Positions 35,235-43,264 are shown, counted from the first letter of the stretch. The stretch: DNA of 64,000 bases from Methylobacterium oryzae (GCF_021398735.1 NZ_CP090349.1:4855001-4919000); one strand, 5' to 3'. Numbers and translations are program-made. The notes: generated by a model not told the origin, from the sequence alone.

Positions 35235-35324
35235 CCCCGAAAACAGAACCGCCCGGCCTGCTGTGGGAGCGGATGCCGGGCGGTCTGAACCGAATGGGCG
35301 TAGTGCCCATCCATGGAGAGAGCA

Positions 35325-35885
35325 ATGGAAGCCACAACAGACGCGGTCGCGCAAGCCGAAGCCGCTGTAGAGCTCGGCATCGAGACCTTGCGGGGCGACA
35401 TCCGCGACCGGATCCTCGACAACATCTGCCGGCAGATGCCGTGCTGGACCAAGATGTCCGAGCACGAGCAGCGGCTGATGATCGGCCGCTGCGACGAGGT
35501 CGCCGGGAAGACGGTGCGCGAGGCCATCAAGGTCGTCGCGCATCAGGGCTTCGACCACTTGGTGGTCTCGACCGGCAAGTGGACCGTGAAGGACGGCATC
35601 AAGCTCGAGGTCGGCGCCTCGGGCTCGGTCGACGACATCACGAAGCTGGCCGAGCACGGCGCGAAGCCGGCAGTCCTCGTCCTGGCCGAGCCGAGCGTCT
35701 TCTTCGGCCAGCGCGCAGACGCGGTCGCGGACAAGGACCAGCCCGACCTGCCGATCGACGAGGGCGATGAGGCCGAGGACGGCGACGAGGAGGCTGAGGA
35801 GACCGAGGCCGACCGCTCGCCTGTGCCGGAGCCGCCGGCCCGGGAGACCCGGTCGCGCCGCACGCGCGAACCCGCGGACGCTTGA
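35325..35885 (+). CDS. Phage hypothetical protein with acidic tail
   Basis: A 186-aa protein. A helical N-terminal half (VELGIETLRGDIRDRILDNI, MSEHEQRLMIGRCDEVAGKT) is followed by a small beta part (LVVSTGKWTVKDGIKLEV), then AVLVLAEPSVFFGQR and a strongly acidic tail (DEGDEAEDGDEEAEETEAD). The middle resembles a family in alphaproteobacterial phages near RusA genes. ATG 35325 has GGAGAG 5 bases upstream; ATG 35313 is less likely. Role unknown, perhaps in replication. Confidence 0.7.
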   Translation: MEATTDAVAQAEAAVELGIETLRGDIRDRILDNICRQMPCWTKMSEHEQRLMIGRCDEVAGKTVREAIKVVAHQGFDHLVVSTGKWTVKDGIKLEVGASGSVDDITKLAEHGAKPAVLVLAEPSVFFGQRADAVADKDQPDLPIDEGDEAEDGDEEAEETEADRSPVPEPPARETRSRRTREPADA

Positions 35886-35900
35886 GCCTGGAGGCGCGCG

Positions 35901-36359
35901 GTGTCCGAGACCGTCATCATTCGCCTGCCGGGTGCCCCTCGCGGGAAGGGCCGGCACCGCGCGCAGCTCGTCCATCGGGGAGGCGTGGCGCGGATCCACT
36001 CCCATCCCGACCAGAAGACCAAGGCGTACGAGAGCGCCCTGCGCTTGGCGGCCGGTGCCGTCATGAGCGGGCGCGTCCTCCTCTCCGGGCCACTGGAGGT
36101 CCGGATCTTCGCTACCATGCCGATCCCGGCGAGCTGGTCGAAGCGAAAGCGGCGTGACGCCATCGAGCGCCGCCTGCGGCCCACGACCAAGCCCGACTGG
36201 GACAACATCGCCAAGGTCATCGACGCGCTGAACCATGTCGTCTGGGCCGACGACGCGTCCGTGGTCGATGGCCTTGTCCGCAAGTTCTACGGCGAGATGC
36301 CCGAGCTGGTGATCCAGGTCACGGCGCTGGAGCCGCAAGCCGTTGGGGCGGCGGCATGA
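35901..36359 (+). CDS. rusA: RusA-family Holliday junction resolvase
   Basis: Dimeric, metal-dependent nuclease that cuts four-way DNA junctions during phage recombination. It has 152 aa. Family marks: LPGAPRGKGRHR near the start, TTKPDWDNIAKVIDALN (acidic residues Asp99, Asp101, Asp108) and VVWADDASVVDG. GTG start at 35901 with GGAGG 8 bases upstream. Its stop overlaps the next start (ATGA). Confidence 0.93.
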   Translation: MSETVIIRLPGAPRGKGRHRAQLVHRGGVARIHSHPDQKTKAYESALRLAAGAVMSGRVLLSGPLEVRIFATMPIPASWSKRKRRDAIERRLRPTTKPDWDNIAKVIDALNHVVWADDASVVDGLVRKFYGEMPELVIQVTALEPQAVGAAA

Positions 36360-36556
36360 CATGGGTGCTCATCTTCTCGGGCCGCGAGCTGTTCCGCGGC
36401 ACCTATCGCGGCGCGCTCGACGCGGCCGAATCCATGCGCCTCTGCGAGCGCTCCTTCCATCCGGACGGGACGGAGCTGGCGCCGCGCCAGGATCGCGGCG
36501 TGATGCTGGTGCTCGCGCGGATGGTCCCGGCCTTCCGACGGAGGGCTGCAGCGTGA
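36356..36556 (+). CDS. Small phage hypothetical protein
   Basis: A 66-aa protein, MTWVLIFSGRELFRGTYRGA then a helical middle and basic end (MVPAFRRRAAA). ATGA overlap with rusA, and its stop overlaps the methyltransferase start (GTGA). Unknown family; operon coupling supports it. Confidence 0.6.
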   Translation: MTWVLIFSGRELFRGTYRGALDAAESMRLCERSFHPDGTELAPRQDRGVMLVLARMVPAFRRRAAA

Positions 36557-37167
36557 GCCACCGCGAGAACAAGGCGCACGCGCTCTCGGAGCGCGGGAAC
36601 GACCTCTACGAGACGCCGGCCGCGGCCGTGCGCGCGCTGCTGGCTGTCGAGTGGCTGCCGCAGCGGATCTGGGAGCCGGCCTGTGGTCCCGGCGCCATAG
36701 TGCGCGAACTGGCCGCTGCCGGGCATGACGTTCTGCCCACCGACCTCGTCGACTACGGCTGGGAGGGGCAGGAGGCCGGCTTTGACTTCCTGAAGTATGA
36801 GCGGGCGCCCCACGGCATCGACTGCATCGTCACGAACCCGCCCTACAAGGACGCCCGCGCCTTCGTGGAGCAAGCCGTGCGGCTCTGCCCGCGCGTGATG
36901 ATGCTGCTGCGCTTCTCGTTCTACGAGAGCATCTCGCGCGGCTCCATCCTCGACACCGGCACGCTGGCCCGGGTGCATTGCTTCCGGAAACGCCTGCCGA
37001 TGATGCACCGGCACGGCTGGGAGGGACCCAAGGCCTCCTCGAACATGGCGTTCGCCTGGTTCGTCTGGGACGTCTCCCACCACGGTCCGACGCAGCTCGG
37101 CCGCCTGTCCTGGGAAGATTTCACCGACGAGGCCGGCGCCGATCCTGTCCTCATGGCGGCGGAATAG
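36553..37167 (+). CDS. Phage DNA N6-adenine methyltransferase-like protein
   Basis: A 204-aa Rossmann-fold methyltransferase. SAM motif WEPACGPGAIVRELAAAGHD (40-59) and catalytic NPPY (95-98) in CIVTNPPYKDARAF, typical of N6-adenine or N4-cytosine enzymes. C-terminal part MAFAWFVWDVSHHGPT is typical of short phage members. GTG start at 36553. No matching endonuclease is seen, so it is an orphan enzyme that may protect phage DNA or alter regulation. Confidence 0.88.
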   Translation: MSHRENKAHALSERGNDLYETPAAAVRALLAVEWLPQRIWEPACGPGAIVRELAAAGHDVLPTDLVDYGWEGQEAGFDFLKYERAPHGIDCIVTNPPYKDARAFVEQAVRLCPRVMMLLRFSFYESISRGSILDTGTLARVHCFRKRLPMMHRHGWEGPKASSNMAFAWFVWDVSHHGPTQLGRLSWEDFTDEAGADPVLMAAE

Positions 37168-37170
37168 GCG

Positions 37171-38028
37171 ATGGCGATCCGTTCAGAAGCCCTTCGCGCG
37201 CTCGTCGCGGCCGGGGCCTCGGCCGAGATGCTGCTCGCGGTGATCGAGGCGGACGAGAAGGCTACGGCTGCCGAGGTCGATGCCAAGACCGAGAAGCGCC
37301 GCGCCCAGACCGCCGCCCGAGTGCGCCGGCACCGTGAAACGCACCGTAACGCTGGTAACGGCGGTAACGCGTTACCCCCCGTCCCCTCCCCGGATGGTCC
37401 GCCCCCTCCTCCTGCACCTCCACCCCCACCCCTTAACCCCTCCCCGACCCCCGGTTCCGACCCTGACGGGTCGGCCGACGATGTCGGGCAGGCTGGCGGC
37501 GCTGGTGCGACCGAACAGGCTCGAGCCTTCCGCCGGGAGCTGCTGACCCGGGGCGCCGCGCTGATCTGCGCCAACACTGGCCGGTCCCAACGCTCCGCCC
37601 TCGCCCTGATCGGCCACTGGCTGGCGATCGCCCAGGACGAGGCGGTGGTGGTGCTCGGGCTGATCGAGGACGCCGACGGCCGCGAGCTGGCCGACTTCTC
37701 GAGCTGGGTCGACCGGCGCCTCCAAGCCCGCCGCGAAGCGATGGGTCGGCGCCCAGACCGCGGCCGCCCTGCCCAGCCCGCGCCTACCGGCCTCGCCGCC
37801 CGCCTCATCCGCCAACGTGCCGAATCCCTGACGGGAGCCTACGATGTCGAACCGCCTTCCATCGACGCAAACGACCCCGATGCCGGCCCAAGTCGAGGCG
37901 AGGATCTCGGCACTGCATGGCAGGCTGGAGGCGCATCCCGTCCTTCCGACCCGCTGCTGCGTGCGGCGGGACAGGGCGGTCTCGACCACCGAGCGGCAGC
38001 AGCTCTGCGTGCTCGCCGAGCGGCTTAG
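37171..38028 (+). CDS. Phage replication-region protein with polyproline linker
   Basis: A 285-aa protein. The N-terminal part (about 1-60, IRSEALRALVAAGASAEMLL, then RAQTAARVRRHRETHRNAGN) is a helix pair with a basic end seen in alphaproteobacterial phage proteins of the replication region. A polyproline linker (about 69-93) and a helical domain (AALICANTGRSQRSALALIG, LADFSSWVDRRLQARREAMG) follow. The last 62 codons overlap the next gene in another frame. A replication-initiator role is possible but not demonstrated by motif. Confidence 0.6.
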   Translation: MAIRSEALRALVAAGASAEMLLAVIEADEKATAAEVDAKTEKRRAQTAARVRRHRETHRNAGNGGNALPPVPSPDGPPPPPAPPPPPLNPSPTPGSDPDGSADDVGQAGGAGATEQARAFRRELLTRGAALICANTGRSQRSALALIGHWLAIAQDEAVVVLGLIEDADGRELADFSSWVDRRLQARREAMGRRPDRGRPAQPAPTGLAARLIRQRAESLTGAYDVEPPSIDANDPDAGPSRGEDLGTAWQAGGASRPSDPLLRAAGQGGLDHRAAAALRARRAA

Positions 38029-38599
38029 GGCCGAGCTGACGGCAGCCTCGAATCCCCGCCACGTCGACACGGTCGTGACCCGGGTGCTGCTGGGATTTGA
38101 GCAGGGCCGCGGGCGCGGCGACGACGAGAACGAGGTGCTCGTCGCGGAGTACGTCTCGGCGCTGAAGGACCTCCCCTTGGCCGCGATTCACGAGGCGGCC
38201 GAGCGCTTCCGGAACGGCAAGACGCTGCGGCCCTGGGTGAAGCGCTGGCGGCCCTCCCCGGCCGAGTTCGCCGACGAGGCGCGCGAGGGCCTGATCCCGC
38301 TCCGGACTCAGCTCCTGCACATCCGGCGCGTGCTCGACGCCGAGATCTACGACGTGCCGACGCCGGAGCAGCGCGCGGAGGTCGCGAAGGCGGCCGAGGC
38401 GCACCTGCAGCGCATGCGGCAGGCCGAGCCCCAGCCCGAGCGCCGTCGTGCCGAGACGCCGGCCGAGATCGCCCGGGCGCAGCGGGCGAAGTTGGACGAG
38501 GACCTTGCCCGGCTCCGCGCGACGGGCCACGGGCCGGACATCGGCAGGCTGATGGCGCGCCTCGACCAGCGGCAGGGCCAGGCGGGAGGCGCACGGTGA
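37844..38599 (+). CDS. Phage replication-region helical protein
   Basis: A 251-aa protein whose ATG has GGGAG upstream. The opening (MSNRLPSTQTTPMPAQVEAR, then AVSTTERQQLCVLAERLRAEL) and the middle (VAEYVSALKDLPLAAIHEAA, RPSPAEFADEAREGLIPLR) match a protein type frequent next to replication genes in Rhizobiales prophages. The C-terminal third is a long charged helix, probably coiled coil. It overlaps the previous gene by 185 bases; both frames seem to be used. Confidence 0.68.
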   Translation: MSNRLPSTQTTPMPAQVEARISALHGRLEAHPVLPTRCCVRRDRAVSTTERQQLCVLAERLRAELTAASNPRHVDTVVTRVLLGFEQGRGRGDDENEVLVAEYVSALKDLPLAAIHEAAERFRNGKTLRPWVKRWRPSPAEFADEAREGLIPLRTQLLHIRRVLDAEIYDVPTPEQRAEVAKAAEAHLQRMRQAEPQPERRRAETPAEIARAQRAKLDEDLARLRATGHGPDIGRLMARLDQRQGQAGGAR

Positions 38600-38715
38600 G
38601 CCGGCGCCCCGATCTCTGGAAGGCCGAGCTTCTGTGGTCGTGTGTCGACTTAGAATGTCAGGCAGCGGTCGAAGCGATGGCTATCATGCCTGCGAGCCTT
38701 GATGCGGTGCAGTAG
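38596..38715 (+). CDS. Short phage protein, perhaps truncated
   Basis: 39 codons from GTG 38596, overlapping the previous stop (GTGA): MSRRPDLWKAELLWSCVD and then a change of character to a TAG at 38715. The beginning looks like the start of a normal early gene. The composition shift near 38,640 suggests that the rest was replaced when the AT-rich cargo patch (to about 40.9 kb) arrived. Confidence 0.4.
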   Translation: MSRRPDLWKAELLWSCVDLECQAAVEAMAIMPASLDAVQ

Positions 38716-38796
38716 CCATCTGCTCCAACGCAGGCCACCAACTCGCACCTGTTTGGCAATCGAGCCGCGTGAGGAGCGTCGGCGTCGCCGGCACGT

Positions 38797-39168
38797 ATGA
38801 TGGTAGAGCGAATTCCTGAATCCGTCCCACTGGCCTATCCCCCGCTGCATACAATCCGCGGCGTGAAGGCTTGGGCGATCCACCACCTCAACGCTTACAG
38901 GCCCGCCCTTCCCCGGAATGCGCTGACCACCGGGGAAGCGCGCCCCAAAGCGGATAGGGAGTTCCGGCGGCTCTTGGACCAGGCGGTGCGCGATCCCGTG
39001 CACAGGCGTCAGTTTGCGGCTTGGTGCACGGCACTGGCCAACCCCAAAGATCAAGATCTGTCGTTTGCGAGCACTTGCATCCGCAACGGATGGCCAGCAT
39101 CGACCGCCGAGCGCAATGTTGACCGTGCGCTTACCGCTCTTGTGCTCGCATTCAATCGCAACATGTAG
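38797..39168 (+). CDS. Hypothetical protein at the left side of the cargo patch
   Basis: A 123-aa protein: MMVERIPESVPLAYPPLHTI, AWAIHHLNAYRPALPRNALT, FRRLLDQAVRDPVHRRQF, CIRNGWPASTAERNVDRALT. Composition is near average. No strong ribosome site. A leftward frame over the same bases is open too, but less protein-like. No family recognised. The 190 bases after it (39,169-39,358) are very AT-rich and probably carry the promoter of the next gene. Confidence 0.4.
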   Translation: MMVERIPESVPLAYPPLHTIRGVKAWAIHHLNAYRPALPRNALTTGEARPKADREFRRLLDQAVRDPVHRRQFAAWCTALANPKDQDLSFASTCIRNGWPASTAERNVDRALTALVLAFNRNM

Positions 39169-39358
39169 TACTTATACTGATATTACGCACTTAGATAAGT
39201 CAGTAATAATTATGAATTTTCAAAATAGCCAACTTGGCCAGAGCCGTCAAAAATGTGACGTATCATTGTCAAATTTATACTGACGATAAAAAATGAAATG
39301 CTTTACAATTCCGACGTGGTCAATTATGATATGGATATTTCACGCGGAGTGATTGGCC

Positions 39359-40708
39359 ATGACGGATCTTGGCAGAAAGAAAAGGTTGTCAGCTCGTGCT
39401 GCGTCGGCGATTACCGCTTCAGTATTTCTGATGATTTTTTCCGCAATTGAATTGGCTCCCTTATGGATCAATCGGAATGACCACAGTCCAGATAGGTCGC
39501 AAAATAAATGTGATCCCATCCTAAATCAGATACAAGACCCCCGAAAAACAATACGACCTAATGATGATTTGAAGATCATTAGACTCACAAATTCTGGAGA
39601 ATTTGTGAGTCGGTGCGATTTAACAAATGTCCTCTATGAATTGAACTGGGATAAGAAAAGGCCAGCCTGGGCTTTCGGTCCCTCTTCAGATGACCAAGCT
39701 CCGCACCTTCCAAAACTCGCCTTGCTGTACATACACGGTTGGAAGCATAGTGCCGACAAAGACGATGATGATCTTAAGCATTTCAGCAGACTGGTCGAGA
39801 ATTTGCGAGATAAATATCGAGACCATAAACGCGTTGTTGGCATTTATGTAGGCTGGAATGCGAGCGCTGATTTCTGGTCGTGGGCTAGTTTTTTAGAAAA
39901 CACCACGTTCTGGGTAAAAAAGAACAATGCCGATCGAATAGCGCAGAGCGCGGCTGTAACCATGATTGTTAGCGCAGTCGGTAGCGCCACAAAAAAAGCA
40001 AATAATCCGAAAGATCAGTTTATTGCCATAGGTCATAGTTTCGGGGCCCGGCTGCTTTATTCTGCAACTGCGCAATCGCTAGTCACCGCAGCTCAGCAGG
40101 CGCACCCTGGTTATCCAACCGGTACTTACTCGCGCATAGAAGGAGTTGCGAATGCGGTCATACTACTCAATCCCGCGTTCGAGGCATCAAGATATTCAAT
40201 TATCAACGACTTTACCCGGAATGAAGAGCGCTTTCTTGCATCTCAGCCGCCGCTCTTAATCACTGTTTCATCACGGGGGGATCTGGCGACGCGGGATGCG
40301 TTCCCGCTCGGGCAATGGCTCGGACTTGCGAGAAGTGAAAGAGAGAAAACAACGCTTGGAAATTATAGGCCCTTCGTGACGCATGCGTTGGAAAGATCTT
40401 CTAAAGAAAAATGCGCGCATGTAGACGGAGACGGTGCGTTTGAAAACAACTTCTCAGCCAATTTTTGCTTGCGCCGAATTTCTCCTCAGCAGGAGAGTAT
40501 CACAAATTATAAAGGCGGTGGATCAATACAGTACAACAATCCGTTTATAGTCGCGCAAACAGACGAAACAATAATTAAAGATCACAACGATATTTGGAAT
40601 GATGATTTCACATCATGGATGACGGAAATAATCCAAGGTTTGGAACAACGCCACGAATTGGTGCCTGGGGCTCAGCCGGAAAGCGATGCTCCTAGCATCA
40701 GTAGATAA
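39359..40708 (+). CDS. Membrane-anchored alpha/beta hydrolase, AT-rich cargo gene
   Basis: A 449-aa protein (ATG 39359, GGAG nine bases upstream; TTG 39353 also possible). One N-terminal helix (about 18-37) is followed by an alpha/beta hydrolase: LALLYIHGWKHSADKDDDDL (strand and oxyanion HGW at 126-128), RVVGIYVGWNAS, and the nucleophile elbow IAIGHSFGARLLY (Ser227). ILLNPAFEAS and VSSRGDLATRDAF fit the acidic and later core parts. Related chromosomal hydrolases have YVGWRG here. GC content is far below the backbone, so it was probably gained as a unit. Lipase/esterase action at the envelope is possible. Confidence 0.8.
   Translation: MTDLGRKKRLSARAASAITASVFLMIFSAIELAPLWINRNDHSPDRSQNKCDPILNQIQDPRKTIRPNDDLKIIRLTNSGEFVSRCDLTNVLYELNWDKKRPAWAFGPSSDDQAPHLPKLALLYIHGWKHSADKDDDDLKHFSRLVENLRDKYRDHKRVVGIYVGWNASADFWSWASFLENTTFWVKKNNADRIAQSAAVTMIVSAVGSATKKANNPKDQFIAIGHSFGARLLYSATAQSLVTAAQQAHPGYPTGTYSRIEGVANAVILLNPAFEASRYSIINDFTRNEERFLASQPPLLITVSSRGDLATRDAFPLGQWLGLARSEREKTTLGNYRPFVTHALERSSKEKCAHVDGDGAFENNFSANFCLRRISPQQESITNYKGGGSIQYNNPFIVAQTDETIIKDHNDIWNDDFTSWMTEIIQGLEQRHELVPGAQPESDAPSISR
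39582..39611. repeat. Perfect 30-base palindrome inside the hydrolase gene
   Basis: Arms of 14 bases, GACTCACAAATTCT and AGAATTTGTGAGTC, separated by GG. It lies about 220 bases into the coding region and codes for part of RLTNSGEFVSR. It would form a stable hairpin in RNA or act as a symmetrical protein-binding site. Confidence 0.85.
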
Positions 40709-40924
40709 TCATGTGCCTCCAAAGATTAATCTGATCCGATAAGCACACACGGGTGTCATCTTTGGAAGATCGATAAATCACTTATTGTTGCAATGAGCTG
40801 CGAGATTGCTGTTTCCAAATTAGCAACATCGTGCCCTAAGTTAGCGCTTGACAGTGATGGCGAGCGCTTTCGACTGAAGCGGTCACAGATCGGCTGGAAG
40901 CCAGCCGCTTCAAGAGGCAAAACC

Positions 40925-41656
40925 GTGGCACCGACGAGGACCAAGGCCATCACCCTAGCCGGCTCGCCGGCTACCCAGTCGCACGTGCGCATCGAGAAGC
41001 GCTCTGCCGGCGCGCGGCGCCGGGCGGCCGCGTCTCAGCCGATCACGGCGCGCGACCGCGAGATCCAGCCCGGGGCCACGACGGTCCCGTGCCCCTACGA
41101 GCTCGGCACCTTCATCCCGGCCACCGTCAACCGCCAGGTCGACGTGCTGGCCGCCGAGCGCGCCCGCGGGGACATCACTGACGCGCAACTCTTCGTCGGC
41201 CGGCTGATCCAAGCCGTGTACGAGCGCGGCTCCGGCGCCCGGCTCGGCTCCGGCGGCTGGGACATCTCCAGATCCCGCGACCAGACGATCGCCCACGAGC
41301 TGGCCATCATCTACAGCGTCGAGGACGCCGAGCGGGTGCGGAAGTTCTCCGCCCGCCTCGAGCGCGCCGTCGGCTCCGTCGGGGCCCGATTCCTCCGGGC
41401 GATCCTGACCGAGGGCTGGACCTTCCGGACCTACGCGGCGGCCCGGGGCAAGGGCAGCGAGAAGGGCACGGCCCAGGTCGCGGCGCACTTCCGCTTCCTC
41501 CTGGAGGGCCTGACCGCAGCTCAGCACACCGCCCGCGGAGCCGCGCGGCCGACGCCGGACGATGTCTACCTCGCGGACGCGCAGAGCGTGCCGGCCCGGA
41601 TCGCGGCGGCGAAGGCGCGGACAGACGAGGCAGAAGCCGAGGCCGAGCCGGCCTGA
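40925..41656 (+). CDS. Phage late-regulator-position protein (helical, Rhizobiales phage type)
   Basis: A 243-aa protein starting at GTG 40925 (AGAGGC upstream); the frame is open back to 40793, but those bases are AT-rich cargo DNA. The core (VNRQVDVLAAERARGDITDA, FVGRLIQAVYERG, IIYSVEDAERVRKFSARLER, LRAILTEGWTFRTYAAARG, RGKGSEKGTAQVAAHFRFLL) ends in an apparent helix-turn-helix. Similar proteins lie between replication and late genes in Rhizobiales prophages, where a late-gene activator would be expected. That role is inferred from position. Confidence 0.6.
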   Translation: MAPTRTKAITLAGSPATQSHVRIEKRSAGARRRAAASQPITARDREIQPGATTVPCPYELGTFIPATVNRQVDVLAAERARGDITDAQLFVGRLIQAVYERGSGARLGSGGWDISRSRDQTIAHELAIIYSVEDAERVRKFSARLERAVGSVGARFLRAILTEGWTFRTYAAARGKGSEKGTAQVAAHFRFLLEGLTAAQHTARGAARPTPDDVYLADAQSVPARIAAAKARTDEAEAEAEPA

Positions 41657-41859
41657 TGTGCGGCAGCCTCATCAGCCATTCGCCGCTCGGCTGGCGACGT
41701 GTCGAGCGGCCGCGCGTCCGATACGAGTGCCTCAACCGCTTCGCCTCCGACCGGATGCTGGCCGCGCAGTCGCCAGCCGCGCACCGCTTCTGGAAGCGCG
41801 TCCTCGACGCGACGGTGACCGTCGAGGCAACGTGGGTGCGCGACGAGGCCTATTGCTAG
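41656..41859 (+). CDS. Small hypothetical protein
   Basis: A 67-aa protein, MCGSLISHSPLGWRRVERPR then RFASDRMLAAQSPAAHRFWK and VRDEAYC. Translation is coupled to the upstream gene (TGATG). Basic and helical in the middle, Cys at both ends. No family recognised. Confidence 0.5.
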   Translation: MCGSLISHSPLGWRRVERPRVRYECLNRFASDRMLAAQSPAAHRFWKRVLDATVTVEATWVRDEAYC

Positions 41860-41920
41860 GCTTGGCGACGGGCGCACGGTTTCGGTTCGTGACACAGGAC
41901 GCGCTCTAGACGGCTCGAAC

Positions 41921-41950
41921 GAAAGTCGATATAGGGCTATATCGACTTTC
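41921..41950. promoter_or_regulatory. Perfect operator palindrome upstream of padR
   Basis: 30 bases: arms GAAAGTCGATATAG and CTATATCGACTTTC with GG between them, ending 13 bases before the PadR ATG. PadR proteins normally bind palindromes in their own promoters. This is therefore the probable autoregulatory operator. Confidence 0.85.
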
Positions 41951-41963
41951 AAATGAGGCTGCG

Positions 41964-42287
41964 ATGGCAGACCGAGACCCACGGCTGTCGGGACCCACGC
42001 TTAAAGTTCTGCGGCTGTACCTCATGACGCCTCGCGAGGATCGCTCCGGCGCGGCGATCTCGAAGGCCACTGGCGTGGGAGCCGGTACGCTCTACCCAAT
42101 GCTCGCTCGGCTCGAAGAGGCGGGCTGGTTCGAGAGCGAATGGGAGAACATCGATCCGAGCGAGGCCGGGCGGCCGCGTCGCCGGTTCTACCGCATGACT
42201 GGCCTGGGCCAGACCAGGGCACGCGCCGCCCTTGCCGAGTTCCAGATACCCTCGATGGATGGAGAGGCAGCATGGGCACCGCGCTGA
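41964..42287 (+). CDS. PadR-family transcriptional regulator
   Basis: A 107-aa winged-helix protein: LKVLRLYLMTPREDRSGAAI, KATGVGAGTLYPMLARLEEA, GWFESEW, RRRFYRMTGLGQTRARAAL. The GTLYPMLARLE recognition helix and the RRFYRMT wing are typical of PadR. It overlaps the downstream membrane-protein gene by 16 bases, forming a two-gene unit under the 30-base palindrome. Ligand unknown. Confidence 0.9.
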   Translation: MADRDPRLSGPTLKVLRLYLMTPREDRSGAAISKATGVGAGTLYPMLARLEEAGWFESEWENIDPSEAGRPRRRFYRMTGLGQTRARAALAEFQIPSMDGEAAWAPR

Positions 42288-42763
42288 CGATCCTTGCATG
42301 GGTGGGCGGTGTTATTGGCGCCGTTGTACTTGGACTTCTAAAGGACGAGGCAACATCTTGGTTTCCAAGGCTTAACAAGTTCATCCTTGATGTCGCTGCC
42401 AAACGAATGCCGCCTGAAAGGCGGGAGCGAAGTCGTGAGGAATGGGCCGCTCACGTCGATGAGTATCCCGGAAAGATCAGTCAGCTATTTCAATGCCTAA
42501 GATTTCTTAAGGCATCCGACGAGTTCGTGGTCATCGATGCGGCGGAGATCGACCAGAACCTGAGATATACCGGCTACGCAATGATATTGCTGAATATATC
42601 CCAGTACTTCACCGATGGAGTCCGCGGGCTTGGTTTTTGGCCAGAGCACGTTGTCGGCTTTGTCGAATTCCTTTTGTCCATCCGTGTATGCATTGCTCTC
42701 TGGTGGATGATACGCTTTAAGCCACAAATCCTCCGTAGGATCGGTCAGGGCGAAGGTCCTTGA
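42272..42763 (+). CDS. Membrane protein partner of PadR
   Basis: A 163-aa protein. N-terminal helix (TALTILAWVGGVIGAVVLGL), then a basic amphipathic middle PPERRERSREEWAAHVDEYP that matches a pattern in proteins paired with PadR regulators in rhizobia and actinobacteria, then a hydrophobic C-terminal half (YAMILLNISQYF, FVEFLLSIRVCIALWWM). GGAGAGG precedes the ATG. PadR probably controls it. Cargo cassette rather than a phage core function. Confidence 0.75.
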   Translation: MGTALTILAWVGGVIGAVVLGLLKDEATSWFPRLNKFILDVAAKRMPPERRERSREEWAAHVDEYPGKISQLFQCLRFLKASDEFVVIDAAEIDQNLRYTGYAMILLNISQYFTDGVRGLGFWPEHVVGFVEFLLSIRVCIALWWMIRFKPQILRRIGQGEGP

Positions 42764-42805
42764 CCCGTCGGGCGAAACCCGGCAAAACCTGACCGTCGCG
42801 AGACG
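42761..42805 (+). repeat. Structured repeat, copy A
   Basis: A 45-base element starting in the stop codon of the previous gene. It contains a hairpin CGGG-CGAAA-CCCG and a second hairpin CGTC-GCGA-GACG with a GNRA loop, joined by GCAAAACCTGAC. A closely related copy is at 52526-52571. The 258-base gap from here to 43,021 shows no other gene that I trust. Confidence 0.65.
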
Positions 42806-43021
42806 CACGCCCGGGGCTGAGAAGCCGCCGGGCGTTTGCATGTCCGCTCCGATCTTCCGGTACGGCACTGGCGGACGCGCCGGGCTCTGGCCGGCAGGGG
42901 CGCGGCACCGGCTGAACGAGCCGGGCACGGCCCCGTAAGTTTCCCGAGACCGAACCCGCTCAACAGCTTAGGCGTTGTCCCGGCAGACGCTGGCGGTGTT
43001 CCATGTCATGATCGGTCCCTG

Positions 43022-43264
43022 ATGAGCGCCCACGCTATCGTCACCGCGATCGAGGAGGAGAGCCTTGCGCTCTGCCGCCTCCGCGCGACTGGGCGCCAAG
43101 ACATCGACATCGAAGCCCGCGATCATCACTGCCGGCGCATCCGGTCGCTGATCCGCCAGCTCCGGCCCCTCATCGGCACCGTCGAGAAGCGCACGTTCGG
43201 CCTGTCCGGACAGAGCGAGAAAGGCAAGCCGTTCACCGTCGCGAGGCGGCGCCGGGCGGCCTAA
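43022..43264 (+). CDS. Small hypothetical protein
   Basis: An 80-aa, basic, helical protein (MSAHAIVTAIEEESLALCRL, DIEARDHHCRRIRSLIRQLR, KPFTVARRRRAA). Upstream in-frame codons are open back to 42836, but ATG 43022 is the best start. No strong ribosome site. Possibly a small DNA-binding protein; weakly supported. Confidence 0.45.
   Translation: MSAHAIVTAIEEESLALCRLRATGRQDIDIEARDHHCRRIRSLIRQLRPLIGTVEKRTFGLSGQSEKGKPFTVARRRRAA

Noticed and set aside
38650..39054. Minus-strand frame ending LHRIKARRHDSHRFDRCLTF, faintly like the C-terminal end of IS5-type transposases
   Set aside because: The likeness is short (pattern RIK-RR---HRFD), with no catalytic part and no inverted repeats. Too weak to call an IS remnant.
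41562..41909. Arg-rich 115-codon frame overlapping the end of the helical phage protein
   Set aside because: It competes with two better supported genes (40,925-41,656 and 41,656-41,859) and has no ribosome site.
42839..42937. 32-codon frame MSAPIFRYGTGGRAGLW just after repeat copy A
   Set aside because: No ribosome site, no coupling and low-complexity end. It more likely belongs to the untranslated repeat region.
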